From CAZJDM01 sp964544765 (GTDB lineage Bacteria; Bdellovibrionota_B; Oligoflexia; CAYFLR01): DNA of 43,646 bases. The notes below the pieces were generated by a model that ran no database searches, had not been told where the DNA came from, and was given only the letters and a program-made list of their open reading frames with translations. The stretch spans positions 1 to 43,646 of the forward strand of contig CAZJDM010000015.1 in NCBI GenBank assembly GCA_964544765.1. The letters are read 5' to 3'. This document shows, piece by piece, positions 28,148-36,711 of this stretch. The first letter of the stretch is position 1. Every line of letters begins with the position of its first letter. A program made the position numbers and the translations under genes.

Positions 28148-28432
28148 ATGATATATTTGTTCGAAATTGGTGGAATGAATGAGGATTGTATGGAGCGATC
28201 AGAAAACGAAAAAATTGATGACCCAATTGCGGATTGTTGTGCGGAAACTATAGATAAGGAAATATCGCTTAATTCCATGGTCATGTGTCCTAATTGTAAG
28301 AGAATTATCAAAGGATTCTTATCGAGAAATGCTTTTAGTCATTATGTGACTTTTTGTGAAAGCAGAAAAAGACAAATTACTACGCATAAGTATGCAAGTA
28401 GATATATCGTGACCTTCAATCCCGTGATATAA
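28148..28432 (+). CDS. Small zinc-finger-like protein
   Basis: About 94 residues, cytoplasmic. A C-P-N-C pair near residue 50 is followed by H and C (SHYVTFC) about 20 residues on, a C2HC zinc-knuckle pattern. The N-terminal part is acidic with several further Cys; the C-terminal part is basic. The ATG at 28148 is preferred to a TTG at 28130 because AAGGA lies ten bases ahead of it. Function unknown; nucleic-acid or protein binding would be typical of such knuckles. Confidence 0.6.
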   Translation: MIYLFEIGGMNEDCMERSENEKIDDPIADCCAETIDKEISLNSMVMCPNCKRIIKGFLSRNAFSHYVTFCESRKRQITTHKYASRYIVTFNPVI

Positions 28433-28440
28433 TTTTACGT

Positions 28441-28473
28441 GGTGTGAAAGTTTTACTTCCACATCGCTGTTTT
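28441..28473 (+). terminator. Possible terminator before the permease genes
   Basis: An imperfect stem (GGTGTGAAAG / CTTCCACATC, 5-base loop, one mismatch) lies eight bases after the zinc-finger gene, followed by GCTG and four Ts. Confidence 0.4.
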
Positions 28474-28519
28474 ATAGATCCAGTAAGCGAAATGGATGTT
28501 GTAACTGGGTAGTATATAT

Positions 28520-29584
28520 TTGATTGCAATTACAAAAATTATCAAAGAAATTATATCTCAAGTTCTTATAATATTAGGTGTAATAACCTTTGCTTATATT
28601 TTTATTATTTCGACACCTAATACTGTTAAACAGAGATTGTCGGTAACTTCAAATAAAACACAGCACCCATCTTCATCTTTTACTCGTTCATCATATTCTA
28701 CTACTAAAGTTAATAACCTTGGGCATCTTGATAACTCTGAGCACCCTGATAACCCTGATAACCCTGAGCACTCTGATAACCCTGAGCACTCTGATAATCT
28801 TGATTTCAGAGGATCAGTACAGTTATATACGTTATTTTTAAAGAGAATAATAGTAGGAGATTTTGGTCGTTCTTTAATGACAGGACAAGAAGTTGGTGGG
28901 GTGTTAAGACCCGCTCTAGGAAGAACATTGATAGTATGCTTTATTGCACTTATACTAAGTCTTTCTATTTCATTTGCCATTGCTTGGGTAATCTCTTTAG
29001 ATAGAGTGGAAGTCTGGTGGTATGGCTTTGCTAAAACAATTTTAGTTGTCTTGGCATATTTTTCTTCTTCCTTGCCTTTGTTTTTTGCCAGTTATCTTGT
29101 AATTCTTTTTTCTGCACGATATTTAGGATTTTTTCCTTTGATCACTACTTCAGAAACTTACGATTATTTTTCCAGTTATTTATATTTTATTGCTCCAATA
29201 TTTACTTTAGCGGTTTTTAATGGAGAAATAAACGAAGTGTCATATTATTTACACTCAGCTATGGAACGTCAAAAGGAAAGAGATTATATGAGGACAGCAA
29301 GAGCTAAAGGGGCAAATGAGTATCGACACTTGTTTCCCTTAGGTATTGCAGTTCCATTAGTAACAATGTTTACTTCAAAGTTTCCTATTTTTTTAAGTCA
29401 AGCCGTTATTGTAGAAGCAATTTTTAATTTTAACGGTATGGGAAATCTAGCATGGAGATCAGCTAGTCAGAGGGATTATCCGGTCCTACTAGGTATGATT
29501 ATTCTTTTAGCTATTATTCTTCGTATTTTATCAACGGTTAAAGGAGTATTTTATCGTAAATTACAACCAGGGATAGAACATTGA
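28520..29584 (+). CDS. DppB/OppB-type ABC permease with a repeat-filled periplasmic loop
   Basis: A 354-residue inner-membrane permease of the peptide/nickel ABC importer family. TM1 is at about 12-32. The core then resembles DppB: FLKRIIVGDFGRS, five more helices, and the EAA loop DYMRTARAKGA. Between TM1 and the core (residues about 70-95), where DppB proteins have a folded periplasmic segment, lies a run of eight or nine three-residue units of the form (S/P)-(D/E)-(N/H). The start is a TTG at 28520 with a weak ribosome site. The stop codon overlaps the start of the next permease by four bases. Confidence 0.85.
   Translation: MIAITKIIKEIISQVLIILGVITFAYIFIISTPNTVKQRLSVTSNKTQHPSSSFTRSSYSTTKVNNLGHLDNSEHPDNPDNPEHSDNPEHSDNLDFRGSVQLYTLFLKRIIVGDFGRSLMTGQEVGGVLRPALGRTLIVCFIALILSLSISFAIAWVISLDRVEVWWYGFAKTILVVLAYFSSSLPLFFASYLVILFSARYLGFFPLITTSETYDYFSSYLYFIAPIFTLAVFNGEINEVSYYLHSAMERQKERDYMRTARAKGANEYRHLFPLGIAVPLVTMFTSKFPIFLSQAVIVEAIFNFNGMGNLAWRSASQRDYPVLLGMIILLAIILRILSTVKGVFYRKLQPGIEH
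28727..28804 (+). repeat. 9-base in-frame tandem repeats in the permease gene
   Basis: About eight imperfect copies of a 9-base unit (types CCTGATAAC and CCTGAGCAC/TCTGAGCAC), also arranged as an 18-base higher unit. Each copy encodes three residues, so copy-number change would keep the frame. They fall in the periplasmic loop after TM1. Confidence 0.85.
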
Positions 29585-30462
29585 ACTCTTATTCCTATTA
29601 TATTACCGTAAGTTTGTTAGGTAGTTTCTTTTTAATCTTATTTTTATTATTTTCAGCCTCGTATTTTGATTTCCTGCCTCATCCCTATAATAAGGTTTAT
29701 ATGGATTGTATAGGCAGTCCACCGGCCGCACCACTTTTAAAGTCTTGGTTAGCTAAACCGGTTGCCCAGTCTTGTACTCAAGAACAATTGTTTTTATTGG
29801 GTACTGATCCAGCTGGGAGAGATATTTTAAGTCGGATGATTAAGAGTGTGGAGAGTTATTTTTTACCAGCCCTATTATCGATATTTTTATCCTTAGTAGG
29901 AGGGCTCTTAATAGGTATAGGGAAGGGTTACCCTAATCGTTTAAAAATAAAAGAGTTTTGTCATTGGATAAGTGAGGTTATTGACAGTATACCCGGTTTT
30001 ATTGTTGTCTTATTCGTGATTGCCCTATTTAAACCTAGTATCTTTGTTATTATGGCTGTAGTTGGTGTGATGAACATACCTAAGTTTTCTTCTCAGATTG
30101 CGGAAAGAATTATAGAGTTAAAAAAGCAGGAATTTGTTTTAGCCTTAAAAAGTTTTGGCGCTTCTTGGCAACGTATCGTTTTCTACCATATGATTTATCT
30201 CCATTCTGTTCCACTCTTATTATTTCAGGTCGCTTTGGGTATGGTGCAAGCTATCATTTATGAAACCACTTTGAGTTACTTAGGCATTGGTGTGCAAGAA
30301 CCTTTACCTAGTTTGGGTAACATGGTGGCTTTAGGAAAGGATTATTTCTTTCAAGGAAAATATTGGATTTCAACTTTGCCTGCTTTAGCTATATCATTCA
30401 ATGTTTTATTATTATATTTTTTGGCCCGACTTATCGAAAGAAATGTTCGTCGAGTTGAATAG
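29581..30462 (+). CDS. DppC/OppC-type ABC permease
   Basis: A 293-residue second permease of a peptide-type ABC importer, forming a heterodimer with the preceding DppB-like protein. TM1 lies at about 6-30, a periplasmic loop contains LFLLGTDPAGRDILSRMI, typical of DppC, and the EAA loop reads EFVLALKSFGASWQRIV. The TTG start overlaps the previous stop (TTGA), so the pair is translationally coupled. No binding protein or ATPase genes follow; the next gene is on the other strand. The complex must take these from elsewhere in the genome, so the substrate is unknown. Confidence 0.9.
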   Translation: MNSYSYYITVSLLGSFFLILFLLFSASYFDFLPHPYNKVYMDCIGSPPAAPLLKSWLAKPVAQSCTQEQLFLLGTDPAGRDILSRMIKSVESYFLPALLSIFLSLVGGLLIGIGKGYPNRLKIKEFCHWISEVIDSIPGFIVVLFVIALFKPSIFVIMAVVGVMNIPKFSSQIAERIIELKKQEFVLALKSFGASWQRIVFYHMIYLHSVPLLLFQVALGMVQAIIYETTLSYLGIGVQEPLPSLGNMVALGKDYFFQGKYWISTLPALAISFNVLLLYFLARLIERNVRRVE

Positions 30463-30565
30463 ATTCCCATCCTAAAAACATCCAAATGAGGCAGGTTCGG
30501 TAAGTTGTCAATAAGTGTTGGTGACTCAATCTAATTTCAAGCTTTCAAGCTTTGAAGTTTCGAAC

Positions 30566-31639
30566 TTAGTTGAAGAATGTGCAACCTTTACTAGTCTTTT
30601 TAGGAGTATGTGGAAAGGAAGGTTTTCCCTGTCTAATGTGAAAGTATTTAGATGAGGGACCATGGTACAGATTGATAACCTCTCCAGAATTGGTAGTAAT
30701 TTGTCCTGTTTCTGGTTGAAAACTTTGATATGCTTTAATTAGCTTTTCAGTTGAAACGGTATTTAATTCAAGAGATTGTTCAATCTGGAAATGGACAATT
30801 TTGTTCATGGCATCATGTAATTGGATATTCTTAGCTAATAATAAAAATAAATGAAAAGTATGTATGTATTCTATATCTGAGAGATTAGAAGAGGAGGAGA
30901 TAGGGTAGATAGGAACATGCCATAAAGTAGATAATGTGATCCAGGAGGTTGGATTGTAAACAAAAGGAGGTGTTATTAGAACAGCATTGTTATCAAGGTA
31001 TACATTAGTATAGCTTGTTTGGGGTTGGTATTTAAAGAGGCTAAAAGTTACAGAAGGGGGTTGAGAGGTTTCAATTACTAAAAGGTGAATAGGATAGGTT
31101 TTCTTTAGATTTACAGCTCCCAAAATAGGTTTTTTCGATGTATTGGGGGACGATGGAAATAATTTGATTTGAGTTAAAACAGATATTTTTTCTTTATTTA
31201 TTGTGGTTTTGGTTTCATCATCAGGATTCATTAATTGGAACTCGATTTCTTCATCTATTTCTGTCTTGGATTGGTCACAAAGATGCAGGCGTTTTTGTGG
31301 TTTGGAGCTTGCAGGTGGGCATTTAATTATACCTTGGGTAGTGGTAACAGCATAGGTTTTATCTGTGTCAGTGGCTATAACATAAGCATAACCAATAATA
31401 TTTGAAGATTTGGATATATTAATCACGGCAGGGTCAAAAGGTGCTTTTTGTTTTAAAAACTGTTCACCACTAGGAATTTCTCCATCATCAAATATAGAAG
31501 CTACATTACTACTTGAGGGATCTGTACCCCCCTCTTTAGTAGGAAAGATTCTTTTACAAGCGAATAAAGTAACAATCAGACTAAGTACTAAACAAGCAAA
31601 ATATTTAGCCAGAATTTTAGAAGAATCATTGATTTTCAT
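30566..31639 (-). CDS. Lipoprotein of unknown function
   Basis: 357 residues with a lipoprotein signal (hydrophobic stretch about 13-27, lipobox LFAC). A Ser/Gly-rich spacer leads into a region that looks beta-rich (INISKSSNIIGYAYVIATDTDKTYAVTT cut short here: motif IGYAYVIATD near 80), reminiscent of trypsin-like folds but without visible His/Asp/Ser triad motifs. The C-terminus is short and basic, ending KGCTFFN. It is not a peptide-binding protein of the DppA type, so it does not complete the adjacent permeases. Convergent with the DppC-like gene; divergent from the surface-protein gene. Confidence 0.7.
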   Translation of the reverse strand: MKINDSSKILAKYFACLVLSLIVTLFACKRIFPTKEGGTDPSSSNVASIFDDGEIPSGEQFLKQKAPFDPAVINISKSSNIIGYAYVIATDTDKTYAVTTTQGIIKCPPASSKPQKRLHLCDQSKTEIDEEIEFQLMNPDDETKTTINKEKISVLTQIKLFPSSPNTSKKPILGAVNLKKTYPIHLLVIETSQPPSVTFSLFKYQPQTSYTNVYLDNNAVLITPPFVYNPTSWITLSTLWHVPIYPISSSSNLSDIEYIHTFHLFLLLAKNIQLHDAMNKIVHFQIEQSLELNTVSTEKLIKAYQSFQPETGQITTNSGEVINLYHGPSSKYFHIRQGKPSFPHTPKKTSKGCTFFN

Positions 31640-32080
31640 GATATTTTAACTCTTAATTTATTATATATCCTTATAACTTATATCATAAATAGTCTTATCT
31701 TTGAATGATAAAAAAGGCAATATTTTCGTTAATTAACATCATAGGGAGGACGAAGTCACCAAAGAGATTATAGCATTACATCTTGAGTACCACCATATAA
31801 ACCTTAGATAAAAAACATGCATCTATATTTAGAAAATTTATAAAAGTTTTTATTAGAAACATTGTCCGTATTAATCTTACATTTTTGTAAACTTTCCCCG
31901 ATTTTTCTTAAAAAAGATTACAAATATTATCTAGTATATACATCATCATTTATAGTATTATCCAAGTCTTGATTGATAATTGAAAACAAATAATATATTT
32001 AAGTAATCATATGAGAGGTTTATAATTCAAGTAAGGTAATGTAAAGTAGTGTATTAATTTAACTATACATGGAGCACCCA
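31640..32080. other. Long AT-rich intergenic region between divergent genes
   Basis: 441 bases between the lipoprotein (minus) and the surface protein (plus). Apart from a candidate promoter at 31969-31996 and the ribosome site GGAG before 32081, nothing stands out. A GGGAGG at about 31744 is not followed by a start codon and an open frame. Confidence 0.6.
31969..31996 (+). promoter_or_regulatory. Candidate promoter for the surface-protein gene
   Basis: TTGATT and TAATAT are separated by 16 bases. A start near 32003 would give a leader of about 78 bases. AT-rich DNA makes such matches common, so this is tentative. Confidence 0.3.
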
Positions 32081-32371
32081 ATGAAAAGCATCATTCTATT
32101 ATCCACCACTTTGATCTTGTTTTTCTTTAGTCAGATTGGACAGATTGGAGTTTTAGCTCAAGAAACTGATTACTATCCAACTGCCTTTGATGAAACCTAC
32201 CAAGTGTATAAAAATGGGTATCTTGATGGTGATCTTGCTGATTCAGTTGATGCGTTGGTTGACGCTGAGGATTTGACTTTTTCTCTCATAAGTTCAAATA
32301 TCGATGCTTATACAAATGGAGAACTCTACTTTTACAACGATGGTACCTTTACTTTTCGTAGCCGCAGTTAA
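32081..32371 (+). pseudogene. 5' part of a frameshifted surface protein (signal peptide and first cadherin-like repeat)
   Basis: 96 codons from the ATG at 32081, chosen because GGAG lies six bases upstream and the protein then begins with a clean signal peptide (MKSIILLSTT..., ending near LAQE). An upstream ATG at 32069 is possible. The mature part begins like a tandem-95 or cadherin-like repeat (YQVYKNGYLDGDL, then GELYFYNDGTFTF). It stops abruptly at 32371 in the middle of that repeat. The end of such a repeat, VAAVNDPPT, continues at once in the +1 frame. This is the amino-terminal piece of the gene at 32304-35363. Confidence 0.75.
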
Positions 32372-35363
32372 CGATCCGCCAACTATCAGCTATATTAGTA
32401 ATCAGAGTATGAATGAGGACCAAAGTTACAAAGAAGTTCTCTTTACCGTTAATGATGTTGATTCTTCTGTTTGGTTAGATATTACTTCTTCTGATCCAAC
32501 GCTTTTTCCTAATTTGGAGAGCTATGTATACCATTACGGCACCCAGTGTTATCTACCTTTATATTCAGCGGCTAATCGATCCGGTACAGCTACTATCACC
32601 ATAACGGCCAATGATTTGTATTCCAGCACATCCCAATCTTTCTTGGTAACAGTATCGGCTGTTAATGATCAGCCTTATATAAGTGTCATAAATAATCAAA
32701 CTATAAATGAAGATTCGGCCAATCACGAAATTCAATTTAGCGTGGAAGATCCTGATTCAGCGGTAACTGTACAAATTACAAGTTCCAATCAAGGTTTATT
32801 TCCTACTAATTCGATTAATTGGAACCATCAAGGTTTTAGCTACACTCTTAAGGTTTCACCCTTAAGTAATATGTCAGGGGAGTCTACTTTTACCGTTACT
32901 GCCTCCGATGGTTCATTATCATATTCAAGGAGCTTTAAGGTTACTGTAAACCCTGTTAATGACCCACCTACATTAACTTTATCTGGAAGTACATACATAG
33001 AAATGGAGATAGGAGATCAGTTTCAAGAGCCAGGATATCAGGCTCAAGATCTCGAAGAAGGAACAATTAATCATTTAGTAACAATTACTCCGCTCGTTGC
33101 GGAATTAACTCCTGGAGACCATACTTTAACCTATATTGCTACAGATGCTGGCGGGGCTTCTTCTGAACCGGCAACTAGGCAGGTAAAAATATTGTTCCCT
33201 TTATCAGTTGATATTGATCAGTCTGATACATTTAGAGCCAAGCAAATTACTAATTTGACAGCGGCAACTAATTCAGGCGCTGTCTTATCAACGGAAACAT
33301 ATGAATGGCATTTTGCTGACGGTAGCATATATCACGGAAAGGATGTTACGCATAACTTTTTTCAAACAGGTTTGTCTAAAGTAACTGTGATTGTCACTCG
33401 TAATGGAATACAATACCAAAGGGATTTTAACTTGCTGATTGAACAATCTAGATTTTCTATTCAAGGCACCATTATGGGGCTGGAATTGGGCGAAAGAATG
33501 AGGTTATTTGCTAATTCAGAATCACTCACCCTATCTCGTCCAGTTGAGATAGTGGGAACTGGAGCCAATATGCCTTATATAATTAACGATTTGCCCCCCG
33601 CCAATGATTACAAGATAAATTGGCTGGCCCTTCCTCATCCAGGTGGATATCGTAAGGAAGGTCCCCAACAAATAGCAAGTACTCCTGTTGGATGGGAAAA
33701 AGCACATATCTTTGATCTAACAGAACAGTCTTTAACAAATGTCAACTTTAGCCTTATTGACGGCAGAACTATTACTGTTAATTTTAATAATGTCCCAACC
33801 GGAACTACCATTTCAGCTATGGCCATGTCAGCTTCCACCGATAATTTTTCTTCATTAGAGAAAGAGCTACAGGCTGATGAAACTTCGATAGTACTTCAAG
33901 GTCTTCTTCCAGTGTCAGACTATAAACTCATGATTGAAACCAATAACTCAGAAATCATCAAAGGGTTTTATTTCCAAAATGACCAGCTCATACCCAATGT
34001 GGGAGCAGCTTTATTGATAGATTTAAGTCAACAAGATGCCTCTATCGATATAAACTTACAAGAAGGTCGATCTATATCAGGTCAGATTTCCTCTTTACCT
34101 CAAGGTATTACCGTCCAAATGGAAGCTTGGTCATCTTTATTTCAACAAGGCTCGATAACAAAAGTTGTTGGTCAAGGTGGTAGTGATCCATTGTCTTTTA
34201 GTGTAGATGGACTCCCTCCTCTTCAAGATTACCGTTTGTGTATTAAAAGCGAGCAAATTCGATCGGGTTGTTATGCGGGGCTCGAACTTCCTTTAGGCTC
34301 ATACGCTCAAGCCGCTAATCTTGACTTACGCAATGAAAATATTGATGATATAACCTTGACTCTCAATACAGGTCTGTCTTTATCAGGTCTGGTTGTCGAT
34401 ATACCTCCTCAAGTCAACGTTCAAGTGGAAGCCTTCGCGCCCAGCAACTATTATGGGGGGTCAGAGCAAACTACTTTAAATTCCAGACAAGCATCTACAA
34501 TAACGGTCGTTAAGGGATTAGATGTCACAGATGTTAATGTTAATCTGAGTCTTTCTACAACTTATACTTTTAGTGGTAATATTTCAGGTCTGGACGAAGC
34601 AAATCAATTTACCCCCATAACACTTTCAATTTGGAACAATGAAGGCTATTGGCGCCAGTCAAACCGGATTGGTAACGGATCAATAGAAGTCAAGAATATT
34701 CCTGCAGGGGCGTACACCTTAGCTGTCAATGCTAACAATTGTCCCACAATGTTTTTAAACTTTGATGCTGAGCAGAATATTACTTGGACCCCTATGTTTG
34801 AACAAGCTCAGAAACTATCTGTTCAAGGTGATGTACTAGATGTTGCCATAACCTTAATTCAAGGAGTTAGTTTGAGTGGTTCGGTAACTTTTGCTGGTCT
34901 TCCTATAGCCCAGATTCAAATATCAGCTGCCGAACAAAATAACCAGGTGGGAGGGTCTACTAGTTCCAGAGCAGATGGGTCCTATTTTATTAATGGTTTA
35001 TTACCAGGAATGTATAATGTTGGAGCAAGTGATAATCAAGGTAGAGAATCTGAACAGCGTTCGTTACCTTTATATAGTAGTGACTCAGATGTTGACTTTT
35101 CTCTAGTTGAAAAAGCCGGTAAAATCCAAGGACAATTAATTAGTAGTAACTCAAATTCAGCTCTTATTTCTCTCTACAATGCAAACGATGAATTTATCGG
35201 GGCCACTGTACCAGATATTAGAGGGGGATTTTCTTTTATCAGTTTAGATGTTGGTGTATTTTACTCTATAAGAGTTAATACCGATGAAGATTATTCAACT
35301 TTTGAATACACTCAATTACTGGAAGTTAATGGTGAAGAAACTATGATTATCAATCTTCAGTAA
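32304..35363 (+). CDS. Modular surface protein (cadherin-like, DUF5011-like, PKD-like and carboxypeptidase-regulatory-like repeats), separated from its signal by a frameshift
   Basis: 1019 readable codons, really meaningful from about 32352 (VAAVNDPPT). Two or three cadherin-like units follow, each ending in a VNDPP or VNDQP motif and starting with NQ-x-NED. Next is an Ig-like unit of the DUF5011 type (EIGDQFQEPGYQAQD, then TYIATDAGG), then a PKD-like domain (YEWHFADGS, HNFF). The last 600 residues are at least six diverged repeats of about 90 residues resembling carboxypeptidase regulatory domains (LSGLV..., ISGQIS..., LSGSVTF...). It has no signal of its own; the signal lies in the frame of 32081-32371. 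If that shift is real the protein is not exported; if it is a sequencing error the full protein would be about 1100 residues and surface-located. Confidence 0.78.
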   Translation: MLIQMENSTFTTMVPLLFVAAVNDPPTISYISNQSMNEDQSYKEVLFTVNDVDSSVWLDITSSDPTLFPNLESYVYHYGTQCYLPLYSAANRSGTATITITANDLYSSTSQSFLVTVSAVNDQPYISVINNQTINEDSANHEIQFSVEDPDSAVTVQITSSNQGLFPTNSINWNHQGFSYTLKVSPLSNMSGESTFTVTASDGSLSYSRSFKVTVNPVNDPPTLTLSGSTYIEMEIGDQFQEPGYQAQDLEEGTINHLVTITPLVAELTPGDHTLTYIATDAGGASSEPATRQVKILFPLSVDIDQSDTFRAKQITNLTAATNSGAVLSTETYEWHFADGSIYHGKDVTHNFFQTGLSKVTVIVTRNGIQYQRDFNLLIEQSRFSIQGTIMGLELGERMRLFANSESLTLSRPVEIVGTGANMPYIINDLPPANDYKINWLALPHPGGYRKEGPQQIASTPVGWEKAHIFDLTEQSLTNVNFSLIDGRTITVNFNNVPTGTTISAMAMSASTDNFSSLEKELQADETSIVLQGLLPVSDYKLMIETNNSEIIKGFYFQNDQLIPNVGAALLIDLSQQDASIDINLQEGRSISGQISSLPQGITVQMEAWSSLFQQGSITKVVGQGGSDPLSFSVDGLPPLQDYRLCIKSEQIRSGCYAGLELPLGSYAQAANLDLRNENIDDITLTLNTGLSLSGLVVDIPPQVNVQVEAFAPSNYYGGSEQTTLNSRQASTITVVKGLDVTDVNVNLSLSTTYTFSGNISGLDEANQFTPITLSIWNNEGYWRQSNRIGNGSIEVKNIPAGAYTLAVNANNCPTMFLNFDAEQNITWTPMFEQAQKLSVQGDVLDVAITLIQGVSLSGSVTFAGLPIAQIQISAAEQNNQVGGSTSSRADGSYFINGLLPGMYNVGASDNQGRESEQRSLPLYSSDSDVDFSLVEKAGKIQGQLISSNSNSALISLYNANDEFIGATVPDIRGGFSFISLDVGVFYSIRVNTDEDYSTFEYTQLLEVNGEETMIINLQ

Positions 35364-35482
35364 TCATCAAGACAATTTTCTACAAATCTGATATAATATC
35401 TATATATATAAAAATTTATTCTATTTCCAAATAAAGTAATCTGTTATTAACTATCATTAATAGATTGAAAGGGAGGTCTTTC

Positions 35483-36682
35483 TTGAAGTTAATCAATAGT
35501 TACCCTTTGGTAATTATTACCTTAGTATTGTATCTAATGTTCTTTGCTACTTATCATTATAGCCCTTTTAATAATATTTTATTCGTCTCAGAAGATAATG
35601 TGGGAGAATATGCCCAATTTTTTCTTTATCTATTAGCCGCGATTTTTACTTTTGGAGCAACCTATAATCAATCAAAATCATACCCAATTAATTGGTTAAA
35701 GTATTTTTGGGCTCTTTTATTTATTGTCATGGCTCTGGTGGAAATAGACTGGGGATCTAGAATTTTTAGTGCAAGTGAGTTGATTACGGACGGTCAGACG
35801 CTCTATGATATGACTGGAATTTCTCAATTACTTTCAATTATAGATAACAAGATACTTTATATCTTAATATTTATGGTCTTTGCGGCGGTTATTCCCCTTT
35901 TTGAAGAGAAATTTCTGGTTAAGTATTTTCAAGGATATAAACCCTATTTTGCTAATCATGACTATGTAATTGCCATGTTGTTAAATCTGTTTTTAGTAAT
36001 GAAAATGTATTTTTCCAAAAATTCAGCCTTTTATGAATTTACCGAGCTTATGATAGCGGTATCGTTTTTTTATTTATCTCGGCAACAGCTAGAAAAAAAT
36101 ATGGGTAATTTGCCCTTATGGGTATTGATTTTTGCCTTAGGTTTTAGTTATTTTAATATTGGCCATTCATCTCAGTTAATCAATTTCAATCCTGATTCAA
36201 TAATAACCAGACGAGTATTGCGAGAAAAGGACTATGATAGAGCCAAAACTCTTATTAATCAAATTATGGAGAGAAATAAGAACGATTTGTATTTTTGGGG
36301 TTATCTTCCTCAGGGAAACTCAGCTAGAAGCTTTTTATTGAGCCACTTATACTCAATTACCGGTAATGAAGAATTAAGGCAGAAATATTTAAAAGACTCA
36401 TATCAAATGGCCTCTTTGAAATTAAGTCAATATCGTTATTTACAATGGATGATTAAAAGTAGCGCTGGTAAAAATACCATGTCTCCTAAGAAATTAAAAC
36501 GATTGGGTTATAATTTCAAGGAATTTGATCAAACCTTAGGCATTAATTATTCTTCGATAATAAAAAATTTGATTTTAAATGAATCGGTAAGTACACCAAA
36601 TCTTGAGTCTCAATTAACTGAATTTTATCGTGCTTTATATCATAGGCAAGAATTAGAAATACGAAATCTTGCATCCAAATAA
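35483..36682 (+). CDS. Polytopic membrane protein, function unknown
   Basis: About 400 residues. The TTG at 35483 is preferred because GGGAGG lies six bases upstream; a TTG at 35465 would put that ribosome site inside the gene. Roughly six or seven hydrophobic helices fill the first 240 residues (TM1 near 6-24, later ones near 45-60, 75-92, 130-150, 170-185 and 215-225). A soluble C-terminal part of about 165 residues follows, with helical pairs that might be TPR-like (DRAKTLINQIMERNKN, SHLYSITGNEELRQKYLKDS). No family recognised. It is followed 29 bases later by the M16 peptidase gene on the same strand. Confidence 0.75.
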   Translation: MKLINSYPLVIITLVLYLMFFATYHYSPFNNILFVSEDNVGEYAQFFLYLLAAIFTFGATYNQSKSYPINWLKYFWALLFIVMALVEIDWGSRIFSASELITDGQTLYDMTGISQLLSIIDNKILYILIFMVFAAVIPLFEEKFLVKYFQGYKPYFANHDYVIAMLLNLFLVMKMYFSKNSAFYEFTELMIAVSFFYLSRQQLEKNMGNLPLWVLIFALGFSYFNIGHSSQLINFNPDSIITRRVLREKDYDRAKTLINQIMERNKNDLYFWGYLPQGNSARSFLLSHLYSITGNEELRQKYLKDSYQMASLKLSQYRYLQWMIKSSAGKNTMSPKKLKRLGYNFKEFDQTLGINYSSIIKNLILNESVSTPNLESQLTEFYRALYHRQELEIRNLASK

Positions 36683-36711
36683 GACAGTAGAAAAAAAACC
36701 GGGAGAAATTG

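Noticed and set aside
30535..30575. AAGCTTTCAAGCTTTGAAGTTTC short repeats at the DppC/lipoprotein junction (shown in part as CAAGCTTT units)
   Set aside because: The units are too short and irregular to call a terminator or repeat element, and no U-run follows.
32330..32372. Programmed ribosomal frameshift joining the two parts of the surface protein
   Set aside because: No slippery heptamer or downstream structure is visible, and part of the repeat is missing as well, so a deletion or assembly fault fits better.
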